Source: Membranipora membranacea (lineage: Eukaryota > Bryozoa > Gymnolaemata > Cheilostomatida > Membraniporidae). Taken from it: a stretch of DNA of 64,000 nucleotides. The translations under genes and the position numbers were made by a program. Location: contig OU612066.1 of assembly GCA_914767715.1 (NCBI GenBank), positions 20,124,283-20,188,282 of the forward strand. Direction: 5' to 3'. Below the pieces are notes generated by a model. The model searched no databases and was not told the origin of the DNA. It was given only the letters and a program-made list of their open reading frames with translations. Below are positions 10,247-23,857 of this stretch, one piece after another; position 1 is the first letter of the stretch, and every line of letters begins with the position of its first letter.

Positions 10247-13200
10247 ATATGGTAGCGAGATAAGTCAATGTTAGATGGTGAACGTTGACTTTGCAACCAT
10301 GCAGATCAATTATTGAAGAATTGGAGACTGATAATGGTGCTACCAATACTAGTCGTATCTACAAAAGATTATAGTTTGTTTTTCTGACCAGCACTGCGAA
10401 CAGTAGGAAGCATGGATAGTCCAGGTATTCACTTCTACGTGTATCAACTTGGCAGTCTCCAGCACTAACACCCACAAAACAATTTTATTCAACTTGCCGC
10501 TTACTTATTTCCAAATATCCACAGATGATCAGCTCTTACTATATCATATATATACATACACCAGTATTATTTTTATTTGTTTATACAATTTTATTATCCA
10601 TCAATGTGCCAAATCTTTTACCCTCATATTTGTGCCAAAACCCCAGATTGTGTTGCTAGGGAAGCTTATTTACCCTTGTTTACCGGCCATCCAAGTGTAG
10701 AACCACCGAGAGACAAAACATAATTTTATATGCGATTTTAAAACTAATGTAGCTCTGACAGCTTTTTATTTTTATTTTATTTTTCCACTTATGTGCAGTA
10801 CGTTCGGTGCTATCAACCTATTACAGGATGGATATTAGAATTAGCCAATAAACAAACTTCAAGCTTTATACTTCTCTATATTTACCATCCTTGTCAAATT
10901 TACATGATGGTGAAATCACCTCACATTCTGACATTTAATTGTTTTAATGCAAGAGAAATACAATCCATACAAAATAACTCCAGCAGGTTAAGATTGAATA
11001 ATTTTTATTATAGTAATAATAAAAACGATATATACTTTATTGTTCCGACAAGAATACTAAGTGAAACCGATGATTAAATATTGGTTGTACACCAGTTGAT
11101 CTTCCAATGAATGCTGCAACGCAGCCCTGGCTGAAATATGGCATGCCATTCATCTAATGTCAGATTTTTCGCAACTTGTTCAATCTCAAATTTTAAAATT
11201 TTAAATATACAATGAATGCAACGAGCCAATATAAGTATTTATTTAGTTTTAATCGATCAGTGGGTTCAATGATCTATTTGACATAGTTTCTGACATGGCT
11301 TGAACTGTAATCCGATCACTCACATTTTTGAAAAGCTTTAGGGAAACACCTTTAATTCTGTCCATCACAATCAATCACAGCGATTAAAATCAGACACAAA
11401 GAATACACAATAATGTTAAACATTATGAATTTATTTATATCAAATTGAATTCATTTAATGAAAAGCAGCGCTTTATCAACCATTGGTAAAATACTAATAA
11501 GGTAGGACTATGACCTGTCAAGAGGTCAATGGTATCAATGAGCCGCCTGGAATAAAACGCAGTTCATGAGTAACTCTGCAAAATAGAGTTACATGCGCTT
11601 GAGTAGTAAACAGGTATTCAGTTTTGTTTATAACATAAACAAAACAATATGATAAATCAATAATGCTATACAAGAAATAGCTCATTCTCAAAGGTCATTT
11701 GTAAGGCAGCGACAGCTTAGCCAATCAGAATGCAGCCTAATAGGACACTTCACAAGAGGTGTTGGAATTTTAAAAGCAGTTGTACTTAGAATGAGATTGA
11801 CCAATTGTTTGATATGATGACAAGATTCACTGTATAGTCAGCGCTTTGTTTTTAGGTGAAGGCGAAAGGAGATTTAAGGACAAGTCAACACTGTACGAGG
11901 TGAATCGCTGGTCACCAAAGCATCAACTAGTTCCCTATTTTGGCTACTGTCTGAGTCAGTAACCTAATTAGAAGTCTGACGGGATGTTAGAGTAGTGAGT
12001 AGGAATATGATTGCTTGGTTATGATGATGGCGAATGTTTGACAAGCATGATTAAATTCTGTTGTTAACGTAAGATGAACTCTAGTAGCAGATAATTATTT
12101 GAATAATTATAGGATGTAGCGTGGCTTGCAGTGTAGTATCAAGATGAAGTATTTCTTACCACACAATGAGTCCAAAAAGTAGTAATTATAGTGAAGAGTA
12201 TTCAAACAAAGTTTGTATAGCCATATCAGGCCCGATTCATTCATCATTCATTTTTGTCCAAATAATTGTACTTGGTGTTAGGTATCATCCTTTAAATGTT
12301 GGTGTTGTCTTCCCTGACATCTCATAATCATTTAAGGAGAGCTGTGCTTTGCTTGTATGACCCAGAGCCTGACTGGGGCACTCAACCACTGGACTTGCAC
12401 CAACAAAAGAGGAAGGCCTGTGACCCAGAGGACCAAAACTATGTTTTTTTCTGAATATGTTGTTTTCAAACTATTCAATGCATTGCTATAAATGTACTTT
12501 TATGAATATGCTAAGCAGCGCTTAAAATTTATTGATGGTGGTAATCTGAGAACTGAGAGTTTCTTTTAATTCAGCAGCAACTATTTGTTTACAATATTTA
12601 TATAATGGAGTAAAAACGTTCATCGATGCATTGTAGTGTAGTCCATGTTTATGGCTGAAACTTGACTACATTTGGTTTCTGATGTTTTCATGTTGCAATA
12701 GATTTCTATAAACAATAATAAAATATGATAAAGTATATATACATAATAATGATAAAGTATATACACATAAACATGTGCGAGGCAGGTGTTCACAGCGCTG
12801 GAAGGCTAAAGTTTGAGCATGTTGGTGGTTCCAACATCATGTCTTGGCTAATCTGTGATTTTGTTTTTATTATTCAAGCAAATATCTCACGGCAGAAAAC
12901 CAAGCTGTGTGAAAATCATGCTTGCACCACAAGTCATAGTTCATCTGTGGTTCAGAATCAACAATATTTTGAAATACTGAAATAGAATGTTTGAGTATGA
13001 CATGAAGGCAAAGCTTGCAAGGAGGTGGTTGTGCATGATAACTGTGATCTGATTATGGGTTGATCTTGTTTGCTTCTATGTATCTCAGCTCTATGTTGTT
13101 ACTTTCCTAACTGTACACGGATAATATATATTTGTCTACCTACCTATTCTATCTTCAATCTGATTAAAATAGCAAGGTTTTCAAAAACACTACTGTAAAA

Positions 13201-15386
13201 ACACAGATAGATCCTATCCTTGAATAATAATCCCTGAGATGTAGTCACATGCAGTTGATTTTTTCAGCTGACAAATTTGTTTTAGCAACTGTTGCTATCA
13301 TTAATTGCAAAAAATGGTAACAGTGCCGGACTGTTTGTAATGATAGTTCTCAAAAATAATTTTATTATTGTTAGGGCGTCGCTAAGTTGCATTATTACTT
13401 TCAAGAAAACAAAATATGCCGTACAGACAGGGGAGAAGCAGTTATTATACCTGTAAGAGGATGTCATGACAAGGCCTTGTTGATTGGACTGGATGTGATT
13501 TACCTTCTGAAGCAATATGTACGAACAGGTTCATGCATGCACTTACCATATTTTTGCTTTTCTCGTCATTATTCAGAGGATATATAACTTGAGGCAACCA
13601 GTGGTAATCAAAACAAAATATGCAGGAATATGATTTCAGAGATCAAAAATTCATTTGCATCTTATTGGATAGAAATTAATTTTTAGCTTTAGTTTGGAGT
13701 TATGCTTTCTCAACAATACAGAGGATAGGTCCTGTTATTCGTAGCTCTGGATTTTGTCGATGATTGTTTGCAAGTTTGAGTGCAGTATAAAAAGCTGTTT
13801 GTAGGACACATATTTTTCTTCCGACCAAATTGGTTTTTAAGAAGCGTATCCTGGTGTCAAGTGCTTAAACCTAAAGAGGATTTACCGATATGCTTTATAG
13901 CTCTTTCTTGCATTTCTTTGCTGTGATATATGTCTGTGTTTTTCCTCAATAGTATAATATAGCAATTATGGGAAATGCGGCAAATGCTTAAAAAAAGGCA
14001 CCAAATGCAAACTCTCAGACACTGCATGACAGCCAATCACCACATGCCGTGGTCCACTTGATTAACCTGACAACATATATAAATACTTGGTATCACCTCT
14101 TTACACGAGTTGTTGTGAGCCATTGAAAGAATTTCTGTAACATGACGAGCCAAATATTTACCTGATATTTTCATCATGCCAAGTTGCCTGGTACTGTAGA
14201 GATATTTATAATTATCATAAGCAAGCCTCCCTAAAATTAGATTTACCTCATCTGACGGAAACAACAGCGCTGTCCATAACATAAACTCAACTCTGGATAT
14301 GTGTTGGTAGCAACTTTGAAAAGTGGTTATAGATACGAGATCTTGCAATCATATTTTTTCTGGCGAATATAGAACCTTTAATCGTATATCCTGGTCATGT
14401 TTTAATGTCTGATATAACATTATTTTTCTCTCATAATTTATAGCCTCTGATCTATAGCAAGAAGTATTTCTGAAACCTTGGCAGCACAAACTTGTATTAT
14501 GAAGACACAAATTGAAAGGTCGCAGATTTCGAAAAGGTGATAAAATTGTTTCACAAAATCTGAAAGGCTTTGAAAGTATGTAATTTGAAAATTACAATTA
14601 TAGAGCAAGTTTTATCATAAAATTATAAATAATTTGGCACAAAAGAATAATACTGATAATTGAAAAACAAAACCATTGGATGGAAAACAATATAAATATG
14701 ATTAAATACAACTATCACAACACATTCAACTGATATTATATTTAAAAAATAAGTTACAAATTAAAATACTGGATGATTGTAAAATAATCCTCAATTCTCA
14801 CTCCCACACCTGAATCCGTAAGCAAGTCAGTCAGTCATACAAAGATTTGAATGTTATAGTATATAGTTATAGGGACGCTATAAGGACGGAATGAAGTTGA
14901 GCCAATTATTTTCAGCTCCAAATTACTTTGCCTCGGACAGTTCTTTTTTTTATTCTATATGTTAACTTGGTTCTTCTTCATATCCAGTTTCTTTTATATG
15001 AAATTGCATTAGAGAATGTATAGTAGAATCTGACTGTAGGTTAGCAAAATCGGAGCTTGCTGTTCTTAGAATGCTATCTGATTCTGTGGTACCAGACTGG
15101 TAGAAGTAATCTATATTGTAGGACGACAAAACTGCAAGAAATGATAGAAATCTCATTAACTTCATGCATATAATACCATTAAAACCTGAATCATGTGCTG
15201 ATTGTCCCGTCTTTTGTTTCAAATTGTTCACTGAGTTTGCACAATAGACCGGAGCCAAGAAATCCAAGAGTAAAGTGTTGCATTCTGGGATACTGGCTTT
15301 GAGCAGTCACTATAATGACACTGTTGTTTCAGAAATAATTGACTGACATAAATAACTTTCACTCACCAGTTTGCACGCTTTCAGGC
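10247..15386. repeat. Convergent spacer between mini-genes 3 and 4
   Basis: This 5.1 kb separates the plus-strand genes from the minus-strand block. The parts near 11540-11755, 11880-12440 and 12777-13560 are inverse copies of about 27460-27690, 26810-27360 and 25870-26590; for example CAGCGCTG with a following CATGTCTTGG occurs in both. The part from 14600 to 15386 is a direct copy of about 40150-40560. ORFs here are short, not shared between copies, and judged fortuitous. Confidence 0.65.
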
Positions 15387-15713
15387 TCACTTAAGATGTT
15401 GGAAGACCATCATACCGATTTTAGCTGGAGGAGCTCGTCTCAGAACTCCCTGAGTACCAGACAACCAGGATGTGACCTGCTCCAGCAGTGATTCTGTAGG
15501 TTTGTGTTGTATTACACTCTCAGAGAGATAATCTCTGCTTATGATGTCACCAATCTCCTTCAGTCTATCAGCTACTTCTCTGTAAACCTCCTCCTGATCA
15601 GGGGAGATAACCGAGCTCTTGTTCTGTTTCACTGCGTTGTTATCCAGATGTACTGCCATCGGTTTGTTTGCATTTGCATCATCAATGACTGCTAGCTCAT
15701 TAGTTTTCCCCAT
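15387..15713 (-). CDS. Mini-gene 4: BH3-like small protein (class A)
   Basis: A 108-residue ORF starting MGKTNELAVIDDANANKPMA. Its N-terminus pairs with gene 10 (shared ANKPMAV and LDN), although it lies among class B neighbours. The BH3-like core is the family consensus. The C-terminus is the most aberrant of the class: SVIQHKPTE instead of SITQHKPTE, and APPAKIGMMVFQHLK in place of ASPAEVSLMVLQHLK. The final helix is therefore under weaker constraint or has specialised. Its 3' flank and upstream region are direct duplicates of those of gene 10. Confidence 0.65.
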   Translation of the reverse strand: MGKTNELAVIDDANANKPMAVHLDNNAVKQNKSSVISPDQEEVYREVADRLKEIGDIISRDYLSESVIQHKPTESLLEQVTSWLSGTQGVLRRAPPAKIGMMVFQHLK

Positions 15714-15802
15714 TTTTGGTAATCCTTGTGTAAATTTGTTCTAACCTTGTAGTTTATTCCTTGTGTTTTATGACAATATGAAGCTCTTCTTTTTAGTGCA
15801 GG

Positions 15803-15970
15803 CCTTTATATACTGTAGATTCATAGTAATGTCATGATGATGTTTGTACTTTCTATGACCCCCTCACTTCACCTCAATCTCTTCTCACAAATACGTTATA
15901 AATATTAGTAATGATACCTCATACAACCCGGAACAGTTCAGTGTTATTGTTTATTACTCCGTCCAATCAC
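15803..15970 (-). promoter_or_regulatory. Class A promoter of mini-gene 4
   Basis: Minus-strand TATATAAAGG (complement at 15803-15812), the TGACCCCCTCACTTCACCT block (15856-15874) and CCAAT (15963-15967) lie in the same order and spacing as at genes 1 and 6. Confidence 0.7.
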
Positions 15971-18664
15971 AGCCTTAGTCTCGAATGGAGTTCCCATAGT
16001 AACGTGTGATGCAAAGAAGATTGATTGCGTGGCATAAAGAACGCAATTGATTTGTTCCATGCCAATAGCTGTTACATTTTAGGGCTTAAGGGTACATTTG
16101 TTATACAAATAAAAAATTGAAAACATAATATAAACATAAAGCTTTAGATCTGTTGATAAACATATAATATTGTTATTGTGATGTCTATTCCAGGAAATCA
16201 CTTGCAGTAAATATAAACATGTTACGCTGACATAAAAAATAAAAGGTCATGGACAGGCCAAAGTGACACCGTTTACAGGTGCTCCTGCGCTTTATATCCC
16301 CTCTGGATATATATTTGTAGAATGCTACTGCTAGGTGAAAGCCTGGTATTGAATCGGTATCAAATTCCAATAAACATCAATGCTTTACATAATAATGTGT
16401 TGATAACAGCTTTTTTATCCATTATGTAAATGTTTTCTGTAAATAGATGTAAACTACTCCAAGGAGTTCTCATATTACAACCATTGTCAGCTTTTCATCT
16501 GTTTTTAGTAATAGTTTTAAAGACTTTGTTTGAGGCTGCTCTTTTGTATCACATCTTACAGAGTTTGGTCATGAGTTTCAAACATTTATCATCACCATGA
16601 CTAGGCAATCATACTCCTAGCCTCACCTATATCAAACATGATATCCCCATTGGGGATATCGACTATGTTGACTTGTCCTTAAATCTCCTTCCTTCGAGCC
16701 AAACACAAACGCTATGTTTGATGACAAGCAAGTATATCAAACCTATCAACATAATAGCCATATTTTCCACACCTATTCTAAGTGCACTTACTTTCTAACA
16801 TTCTTACACCCCTCGTGTAATGACCTATTACGCTACAATCTGATTGGATAAGCTGTCTGCTGCTACAGAGGCGACCTCTAATATGATTTGCTAGGGTAGC
16901 TTTATTGATTTGTCGTATTGTTTTCAACATGTTATAAAATAACGTAAAATAGCTTTATACAACTCAAGCATAGCTTATTCTATTTTTCAGAGTTACTCAT
17001 GAAATACTTTCATTTCAGGCCACCTCAGTTGAGAACACTGTCAATCCATCAAGCCTTTGCAATTCACAGAGCATAACGTATAAAAAAAAGTGCTGCACGT
17101 GTATTGGGCCTTTCATATATTGAGATCCTCTAATATCATATGAGACCGTACTGTACTGTATGATAGTGGCAGTTTGTAGTGTTCTTGTTTGTAGGGTTAG
17201 GGAGGCATCAGAACAGCACTTTAGGTTATGTAATGGAATGGAATGGAAACTTGTATATTATTTAAATACGCTTTCAAGGATAACCCTATCACTATCACAC
17301 AGTCTTGAGTGTTAAGGCAAATGGACAAACATCCCTGAACCTGAGCTTTGTGTCGGAATAATGTTGTTATAGTTTCCTCTGGTGATTTGCGAGGCTTTGC
17401 GTATGTGACAGATTTGAGACACGGCTTTGTAGGCAAATTGAGTGATCGGATTGAAGTTCAACTCATGTCAGCGCTTTGTCTGAGTAAACTTAAGCGCGCT
17501 GACCAAGTAGAATACAAAATAATATTTGTATTTACTTGAATCTTCATTGCAAAATTTTAATTTCATGCATTACAACCTGATGTATGGTGTGCATGTGTTT
17601 TAACACCTTCATGTAGTATTAAAACAGCAGTTAGCGATTCTTACTTTCTTGAGCAAGAGCTAAGCTATTGTTATTGTCGTTAGCATTAGTTGGCACATTG
17701 TATCGAACGCTTACAAATGGTACCAATGTCAAACAGAGATATTCATTGACAATTTGTTGTGAGCTGCCAAAAGGGAATCACAGTGTGACTGGTTGGCTTA
17801 CCTGTTTTAATACTTTGCCGGAGAAATCTGGCAGCCTATGCCTCAATACCCTTACATAACAAGTATCATTTATCGATTTATTGTTTGATTTGTTATTTGA
17901 AACCTGTCTTGCAGCAGCTTTTATAAATTCGATAGCAATGAAATGTACATAACTTGGAAATATGGACGGTTTAAAATAAAGATGATACATAGTAGCGTTG
18001 ACATAATTGGATAACGGTAAAAATAAGCATGGCAAAAATATGTGGATGGCATAAAAAATGGGATGACTTGTGAATATCAGTGAGTTTGGCACATCGTAAA
18101 ATAAAAATATTTACATATAACATGTATCCTCTATTGTGCAATTACATGGAGAATGTGATTTGAGAGGTTTTCTCCACATTTAGATGTGTGCCAGGTTAAT
18201 GGACATATATTATAGTTACACCTGAACTTATTGAGCTGTGAGATATGATCAGTCATCTATGTAGCCAACTGGTTCCTGAGCTTGCAAGCAGGACGTTCTG
18301 TTATCCATTAATCTATTCAAAATACTGATATAGATGAAGCTTTGACATAAGTCGCTGGAAGTCATTGTATGTCTGCACTATAGCATTGATAGCACCATCG
18401 AAGGTCAATATTGGTCACTTCAGCATCGTTCTCATTTCTGCTTAAAAGAAAAATGATAATAATTATTACAGAGGAGAAGAACAAACACTCCAATCGCCCA
18501 AAGTCAGCACATGATCGGCTGCAGTAGCTTGGAAAGTTATCGTTTAGCTAAATACCAGAACATTGCATTGTGGGATACATATGTTGCCCGTTCTACCAAT
18601 AAGCCGTACCCTCTCCTCTCCATAATTGCTTAGCCTTTCACTTACCTCTTGAATATTGACGAGA
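15971..18664. repeat. Spacer between mini-genes 4 and 5
   Basis: 16190-17130 is a direct copy of 41470-44830 minus a 2.3-kb insertion present in the latter; both carry AAAAGGTCATGGACAGGCCA and ATAATGTGTTGATAACAG. 16800-17040 is one of about eight copies of the CCAAT/CAG module described at 24560-24800. 18300-18664 is the 3' flank of gene 5, repeated inverted at 4763-4930. No gene is seen. Confidence 0.6.
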
Positions 18665-18988
18665 TCACTTGAGATGTTGAAGCACCATCAGGCTGACTTC
18701 AGCTGGAGAAGCTCGTCTCAGAACTCCCTTAACTCCAGACAACCAGGATGTGACCTGCTTCAGCAGTGTTTCTGTAGGTTTGTGTTGTGTTATACTCTCA
18801 GAGAGATAATCTCTGCTTATTATGTCACCAATCTCCTTCAGTCTATCAGCTACTTCTTTGTAAACCTCCTCTTGATCAGGGGAGATAACTTGGCTGTTGT
18901 TCTGCCGTACAATATTGTTACCGAGCAGCAGTGTCATTGGCCTGATCTCCTGTGCATCTGCAAATGGTATTTGCCCGTTCTTACCCAT
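18665..18988 (-). CDS. Mini-gene 5: BH3-like small protein (class B)
   Basis: A 107-residue ORF starting MGKNGQIPFADAQEIRPM. The BH3-like helix is preceded by VYKEVADRL (K for R). The tail has TETLLKQ and WLSGVKGVLRRASP, where the others have TESLLEQ and WLSGTQG. The coding segment for residues 45-107 is still close to identical to the other copies at the DNA level, while the first ~100 bases are hardly alignable outside the DAQE-RPM string. The longer plus-strand open frame covering the same bases (18656-19051) is an antisense shadow. Confidence 0.65.
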   Translation of the reverse strand: MGKNGQIPFADAQEIRPMTLLLGNNIVRQNNSQVISPDQEEVYKEVADRLKEIGDIISRDYLSESITQHKPTETLLKQVTSWLSGVKGVLRRASPAEVSLMVLQHLK

Positions 18989-19090
18989 TTCCTTTCTGAG
19001 TCAGTATTGTTTGGTTCCAAATATTTCTTTCCTGAATGGTCTGCGGTATGAGTTGTGAATTTATCTGACTCTGACTTTTGAAGGTACAGT

Positions 19091-19139
19091 CTTATATATA
19101 CACACAGCTTGTGTACCTGTACAACCTTGCATGACGACC
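19091..19139 (-). promoter_or_regulatory. Class B promoter of mini-gene 5
   Basis: The complement of TATATATAAG is at 19091-19100 and the complement of the class B element at 19118-19139. The element has two changes (GCATGACGACC instead of ACATGACCGCC), making it the least perfect of the six. Confidence 0.7.
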
Positions 19140-22100
19140 TCAATTCACCTCTTTGATACACTCAAATAAACAGTCTAACCTCCGCTGCATCGGTACGCTG
19201 CACTCGTTATAGGCTTCATAATAATCATCGAAAGGCACACTTTCCTTGTTATCGTTTGGGTCATGTGATCAAAGATGACATTCAGAGCAGTCTATAGACC
19301 AAACTGTGATTCCCATAACTTGATCGACAAGAATTAGCTGAATAATATTTTTGTTGTAAAATTATTGTCCCATGCCCAAACACATTTGTCGAAGATAAGT
19401 TGATTTCAACCCAATATACTTGGTGAAAATTCAGCCAACAGAGGAGTTGAATTTGTGAAGTGCACAAACGCAAGAGTCTCTGGCTGAACTTTGAGGTCAC
19501 TGCCCTTCTGTGATTTTGATGATGATTTTTGATTCACTTCCTCTGTACTCATCCAAACTCTCACTCTCACCTACATATATATTTACATTGTGAACTTTTC
19601 TTGATAATTATAAATTCTATTATAATCTAACTTCTGTGATGACATATGGTGTGCAGGGAAATAGTTCATCTAATTATGGACACTGCACCACAGGATCGGA
19701 ACCAGGACCCCAAATATAGCAAGTCTGTACCCTAAGAAGTAATGATCAGTTCATACTATTATTCAAATCAACAGAAGCATGTTTGATTTATTCTATTGTT
19801 TTGTTGATCAATAAAACAAAAGTGTGAATACTGAGTATTTGGTATTTTATCATGATGAATTTTATTCCAATACATTTTATTGATTAATATTTTATTTGCT
19901 TAAGGTAAATATGGAATATTCGCATTTAATCTGATTTTTGTGAGTCAGGGTATCGTTAACAAATAGAAAAATATTGACATCAAACATAACAGATATATAA
20001 TGCTTGACACCTTTCTTTGAGTTTGTATAACCTGTCAACTGCCCATTTAAACCTGACTTTCTTTGAATTCCGTGTTTGATATACAGGCAGCAAAGTAACA
20101 TCTTGTTTATGTACAGCCACTGCCTAGCCCTGGTTTCTCTTTAAATTGAAAAAATTTCCCTTACATATAGTATATGGAGTGGCTTCGTCTTTTTCATGGC
20201 TCAGATAGATCTCAAAAGCTATATTTATTTGGCTTCAATGTCTTCATTATTTTGGTTTATGTGGAGGTGTTTTCTATTGTCAAAGATCTTAGCAGTGACC
20301 TGATTAACAGCTAGCCATTGAAGGCTTAAACCTGAGTTAACTTTTTGTTTGTAGGTCAAACTAGAAGCTACAGTACACTCCTACATATCTGCATAACAGG
20401 CGCAGCCGACAGTTGAGGTTACAGCAGTTCAAAGCATGTACTTTTCAGTGAAGTCCTTACTACATTTGAGTTGGGAGTAATTTTTGATGGATTGCCTTGC
20501 GTCGGGACAATGCTCTATATTCCTGAGATCCCAATTTTAGGTAGTACGAAAGCTTCCAATGGAAAGATTATTTATTTCCCTTCCTTAGTATGTACTGTGG
20601 ATTGGATTGTGACCCGGGATCTCACCTCTCACATATATTTGGTGCCTGGTTATTGATCATGTTCACTTACATCCATTTCATGAACTTTTATAGTAGGTAA
20701 ACAAGTAAAGAGCAGATTAAGTGGCCACAACATTAGTTTGGCATGCATCCAATGACATAAGATACGTTTATGAAGGAAAGAGCCACTAGCCGAAATAAGA
20801 AGTAAGACATTATTTCCAAAGAATATAACATTAAAATCTGATAGAGATACAGAATTAATGACTTTGTATTGAAGATCTACAATAATAGGATCATTTCCTA
20901 ATCAATTAAAAACCAAAGATACACATGCCTATGTAACACTATACTGAGAAAGCCATTAATATCTTATTCATTTGTTTACTACACTATTAGATTGATTACT
21001 CAGCATTCTTTGTATCTAGGAGTGTTTAAGAAATGTTTACAATTTAGTGTTTTGGAGTAGAGCAGAATCAGTCGGGTTATTGAGTGCCATTAAACACGTG
21101 CCTATTTTGACGTGACAATTTCAGATGTAACAATTTCTTGGATCCTTGAACGGAACATAGCATCACATTATCAAGTGAGATCATTAGATACCAATGATAT
21201 ATTATTTATTACACTGCTAGTTATGCATCTAGAATAAACAACAGGATGATAATTTGCACTATGATATTTGGAGTTATGCTGCTGTGACAAAGAAGAGGGC
21301 AACTCCTGAAATCATGAATCTTTAAACATTTAAGTTCATTAGGCTTCCTTTTCAAGAACTTGATATCCTTAATTCAATATCCATAGCCTCTAGATATCTA
21401 GAAATGATTGAGAGTGGCCAGGTCATGTCGAAAACAACTATAAGCTTGGTCAGCAAGAGCTTACTACATTTGTAACATTGTACTTGCTCTGCATAGTAGG
21501 CCTACACAGTTCCTTCAGGGTTATTCAACTTAGCGGCGAGTTGTCTGTTGCAAGCTGTTTCATTTGGAATTCAATATTACTAACGCAGATATATGCCAGA
21601 ATGAAATCTCAAGTTATATCAAAATCGATATCCAAATTAAGTGTTGTCTGTAAAGCAGACGCACATTTTCTTAGGATCAAATTTTCGATCCAATGAAGAT
21701 TAGAGAGATTGATCAACAACACCTTCTGTCAGTGACCTTGTATAACTGTTTAAACTTTAAATGCTAAACTCGCCGTCGGCTGAACAAAAATGTGATGGTT
21801 CAGAATTTGTGCTTTCCTTTCAATTTTTTTTTACTGGGTGTCAATGGTTTGCCAAATGCAAATACTGATTCAGCGCATATTTGAGACAATGTCTCCTTGT
21901 TGCATAAGCATGTAACTTAACTCCGAAGGCTCCATAAATAATGTCTTTGTCGTTGGTTATTCACAATCAAGTGATTTTTTGATGAAATTGTCCGGGAATT
22001 TGAAATGGATTATTGCATTTATGTACTATATGGCCCCTCATGTTGCCCGGACTATTACTTTCATGGTTCAAACCCAATAACATCAGTACAGCGAATACTT

Positions 22101-23309
22101 GTTGCACCATAAATATTTCTTTTTATAGCATGCTCTTCCATCCCTCCCTATACACTCGATTGATTGTGATGTTGTGATATTTATCGATAGCACTTATGCA
22201 ACTTGGCAACGAACAGACAAAACTAAATATCTAGTTAATCAACACGCCAAATAGTTGGTACTGTACAATTTTTTCTCTAGTCATAGCTATCATAGCAACC
22301 ATTCATTGAATTAATTGTCACCTAAGCTCTAAAGCCGTAGGATACTACTTCGAGCTCGCTGGCCGTTGAAAACCCAAGAGTTGCAGCACTGTATTCAAAT
22401 ACATTGCCCTATGTATTCTGTGAATTAGCTAACTCATTAATAATTTTGAGCCTACTCAGGACCTTCTATATGTTGTCTGCTGATCATTTGATAAGCCATA
22501 CTTTTTGGGTGTTATTCGTTCCGCTGTGTACAGGTTTATTTTTTATAATTAGTAAGGAGAAATGATACAAAATTAGGTTATCCTTGCAATAAAGAAGCAT
22601 TGAATAAGTATGGAATAGAAAAGCGGTTGGCACAAAAAATTTAATTACTGGAAACAGAACATAATAAAAATAAATAAGGCAAAGGAGAAAATAATACCAC
22701 TCCAAATGCTTTATGAGAAGATTGAGTACTACGTTACTGAGAGTTTTACTTAATATTCTCAGTAGGTTCGTCTAGGTTTGCAGAGATTTGTAAACAAAAA
22801 TTTAGAACTGATATGAGATTCCAACCGGACGGAGTAGATGATCACAAAACTTCGGGATAAGTAAATGGAATGCATAGGTAAAATTACCTACCTACCTAAA
22901 TTTACCTAACCAACCGACCTTGCTTGCAAAATTTTCCATGTTTCAGTGGCAAACAGTCTGACTGCAGTAGACTAGAAGAGAGCGTAGCACCAGGTTAGCG
23001 GTTTCCCATAACATATCGAGCCACTGCAACAAAAATCAATCTATAAGAGCAAGTCTACACTATGAAACGATAGTCCATGAAAACTGTTAGTATTGCCAAT
23101 AGAGAATGTTGACGATATACCCGGTTGCGAATGCAATTTGGTGTGACTAGACATAATCATTAACCTTGTTACCTTGGAAAGTTTTGAAAGGTATGGTATG
23201 GATATTCTTCATCTGGCAGTGATCAAATTTAGCTAATGGATTAATCAAAAGTCTGACCTACTGCACAGCATTTCACTCACCACATGCATGCAGGCTCAGT
23301 TTATCACAT
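19140..23309. repeat. Spacer between mini-genes 5 and 6
   Basis: 20250-23300 is the duplicate of 1570-4600 (inverted) and of 45400-46950 (direct). Anchors shared with the latter are GACCTGATTAACAGCTAGCC (20297 and 45459) and GTGCCTGGT near 20641 and 45770. 19960-20110 holds the spacer module with GTTTGTATAACCTGTCA. No gene is seen. Confidence 0.65.
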
Positions 23310-23636
23310 TCACTTGAGATGTTGCATCACCATCAGGCTGACTTCAACAGGAGAAGCTCGTCTCAAAACTCCCCGAGTTCCAGACAACCAGGATGTGACC
23401 TGCTCCAGCAGTGATTCTGTAGGTTTGTGTTGTGCTATACTCTGAGAGAGAACTTCTATGTTTAAAATGTCACCGATCTCCTTCAGTCTATCAGCTACCT
23501 CTTTATAAACTTCTACCTGGTCAGGAGAGTTAACTGGGCTCTCCTGCTGTTGTGCCATGTTGTTATTTAGAAGCAGAGCTATAGGTCTGTATACATGTCC
23601 ATTAGAAATGGCTGCTTGCTCGTGAGTTTTACCCAT
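23310..23636 (-). CDS. Mini-gene 6: BH3-like small protein (class A)
   Basis: A 108-residue ORF starting MGKTHEQAAISNG, clearly the sister of gene 1, with which it shares YRPIALLL and QQ-ESPVNSPDQ. The BH3-like helix is VADRLKEIGDILNIEVLSQS; the arginine after the helix (SRD or NRE in others) is replaced by NIE. It ends RRASPVEVSLMVMQHLK. Flanks on both sides are shared with gene 1 in inverse orientation, so the pair dates from the inverted duplication of the whole unit. Confidence 0.65.
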   Translation of the reverse strand: MGKTHEQAAISNGHVYRPIALLLNNNMAQQQESPVNSPDQVEVYKEVADRLKEIGDILNIEVLSQSIAQHKPTESLLEQVTSWLSGTRGVLRRASPVEVSLMVMQHLK

Positions 23637-23709
23637 ATTGTTTTCTCTTTTGCTGTTAGTTTTAACTTGGTGGTGTAGCGCTTAGGTTTAGTGTCGATGT
23701 GATTCTCTT

Positions 23710-23857
23710 CCTTTATATAGCCGAGCTACACACAGCCAATTATGATTATTGGTGCCCTGTAAATGACCCCACACTTCACCTTAGAAATCTATACTTACTA
23801 ACCCCTCACACAACCTGGCACATTTCAGTGTTATTGTTTACATCATCAACCAATCAC
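23710..23857 (-). promoter_or_regulatory. Class A promoter of mini-gene 6
   Basis: The complement of TATATAAAGG is at 23710-23719, TGACCCCACACTTCACCT at 23764-23781 and CCAATCACAGC from 23850. The same block without any gene recurs at 47145-47162. Confidence 0.7.

Noticed and set aside
18656-19051. 131-codon plus-strand ORF
   Set aside because: Antisense to mini-gene 5. Similar antisense frames (for example 6747-7004, 15504-15695, 28939-29166) exist opposite the other copies because the sense DNA is conserved.
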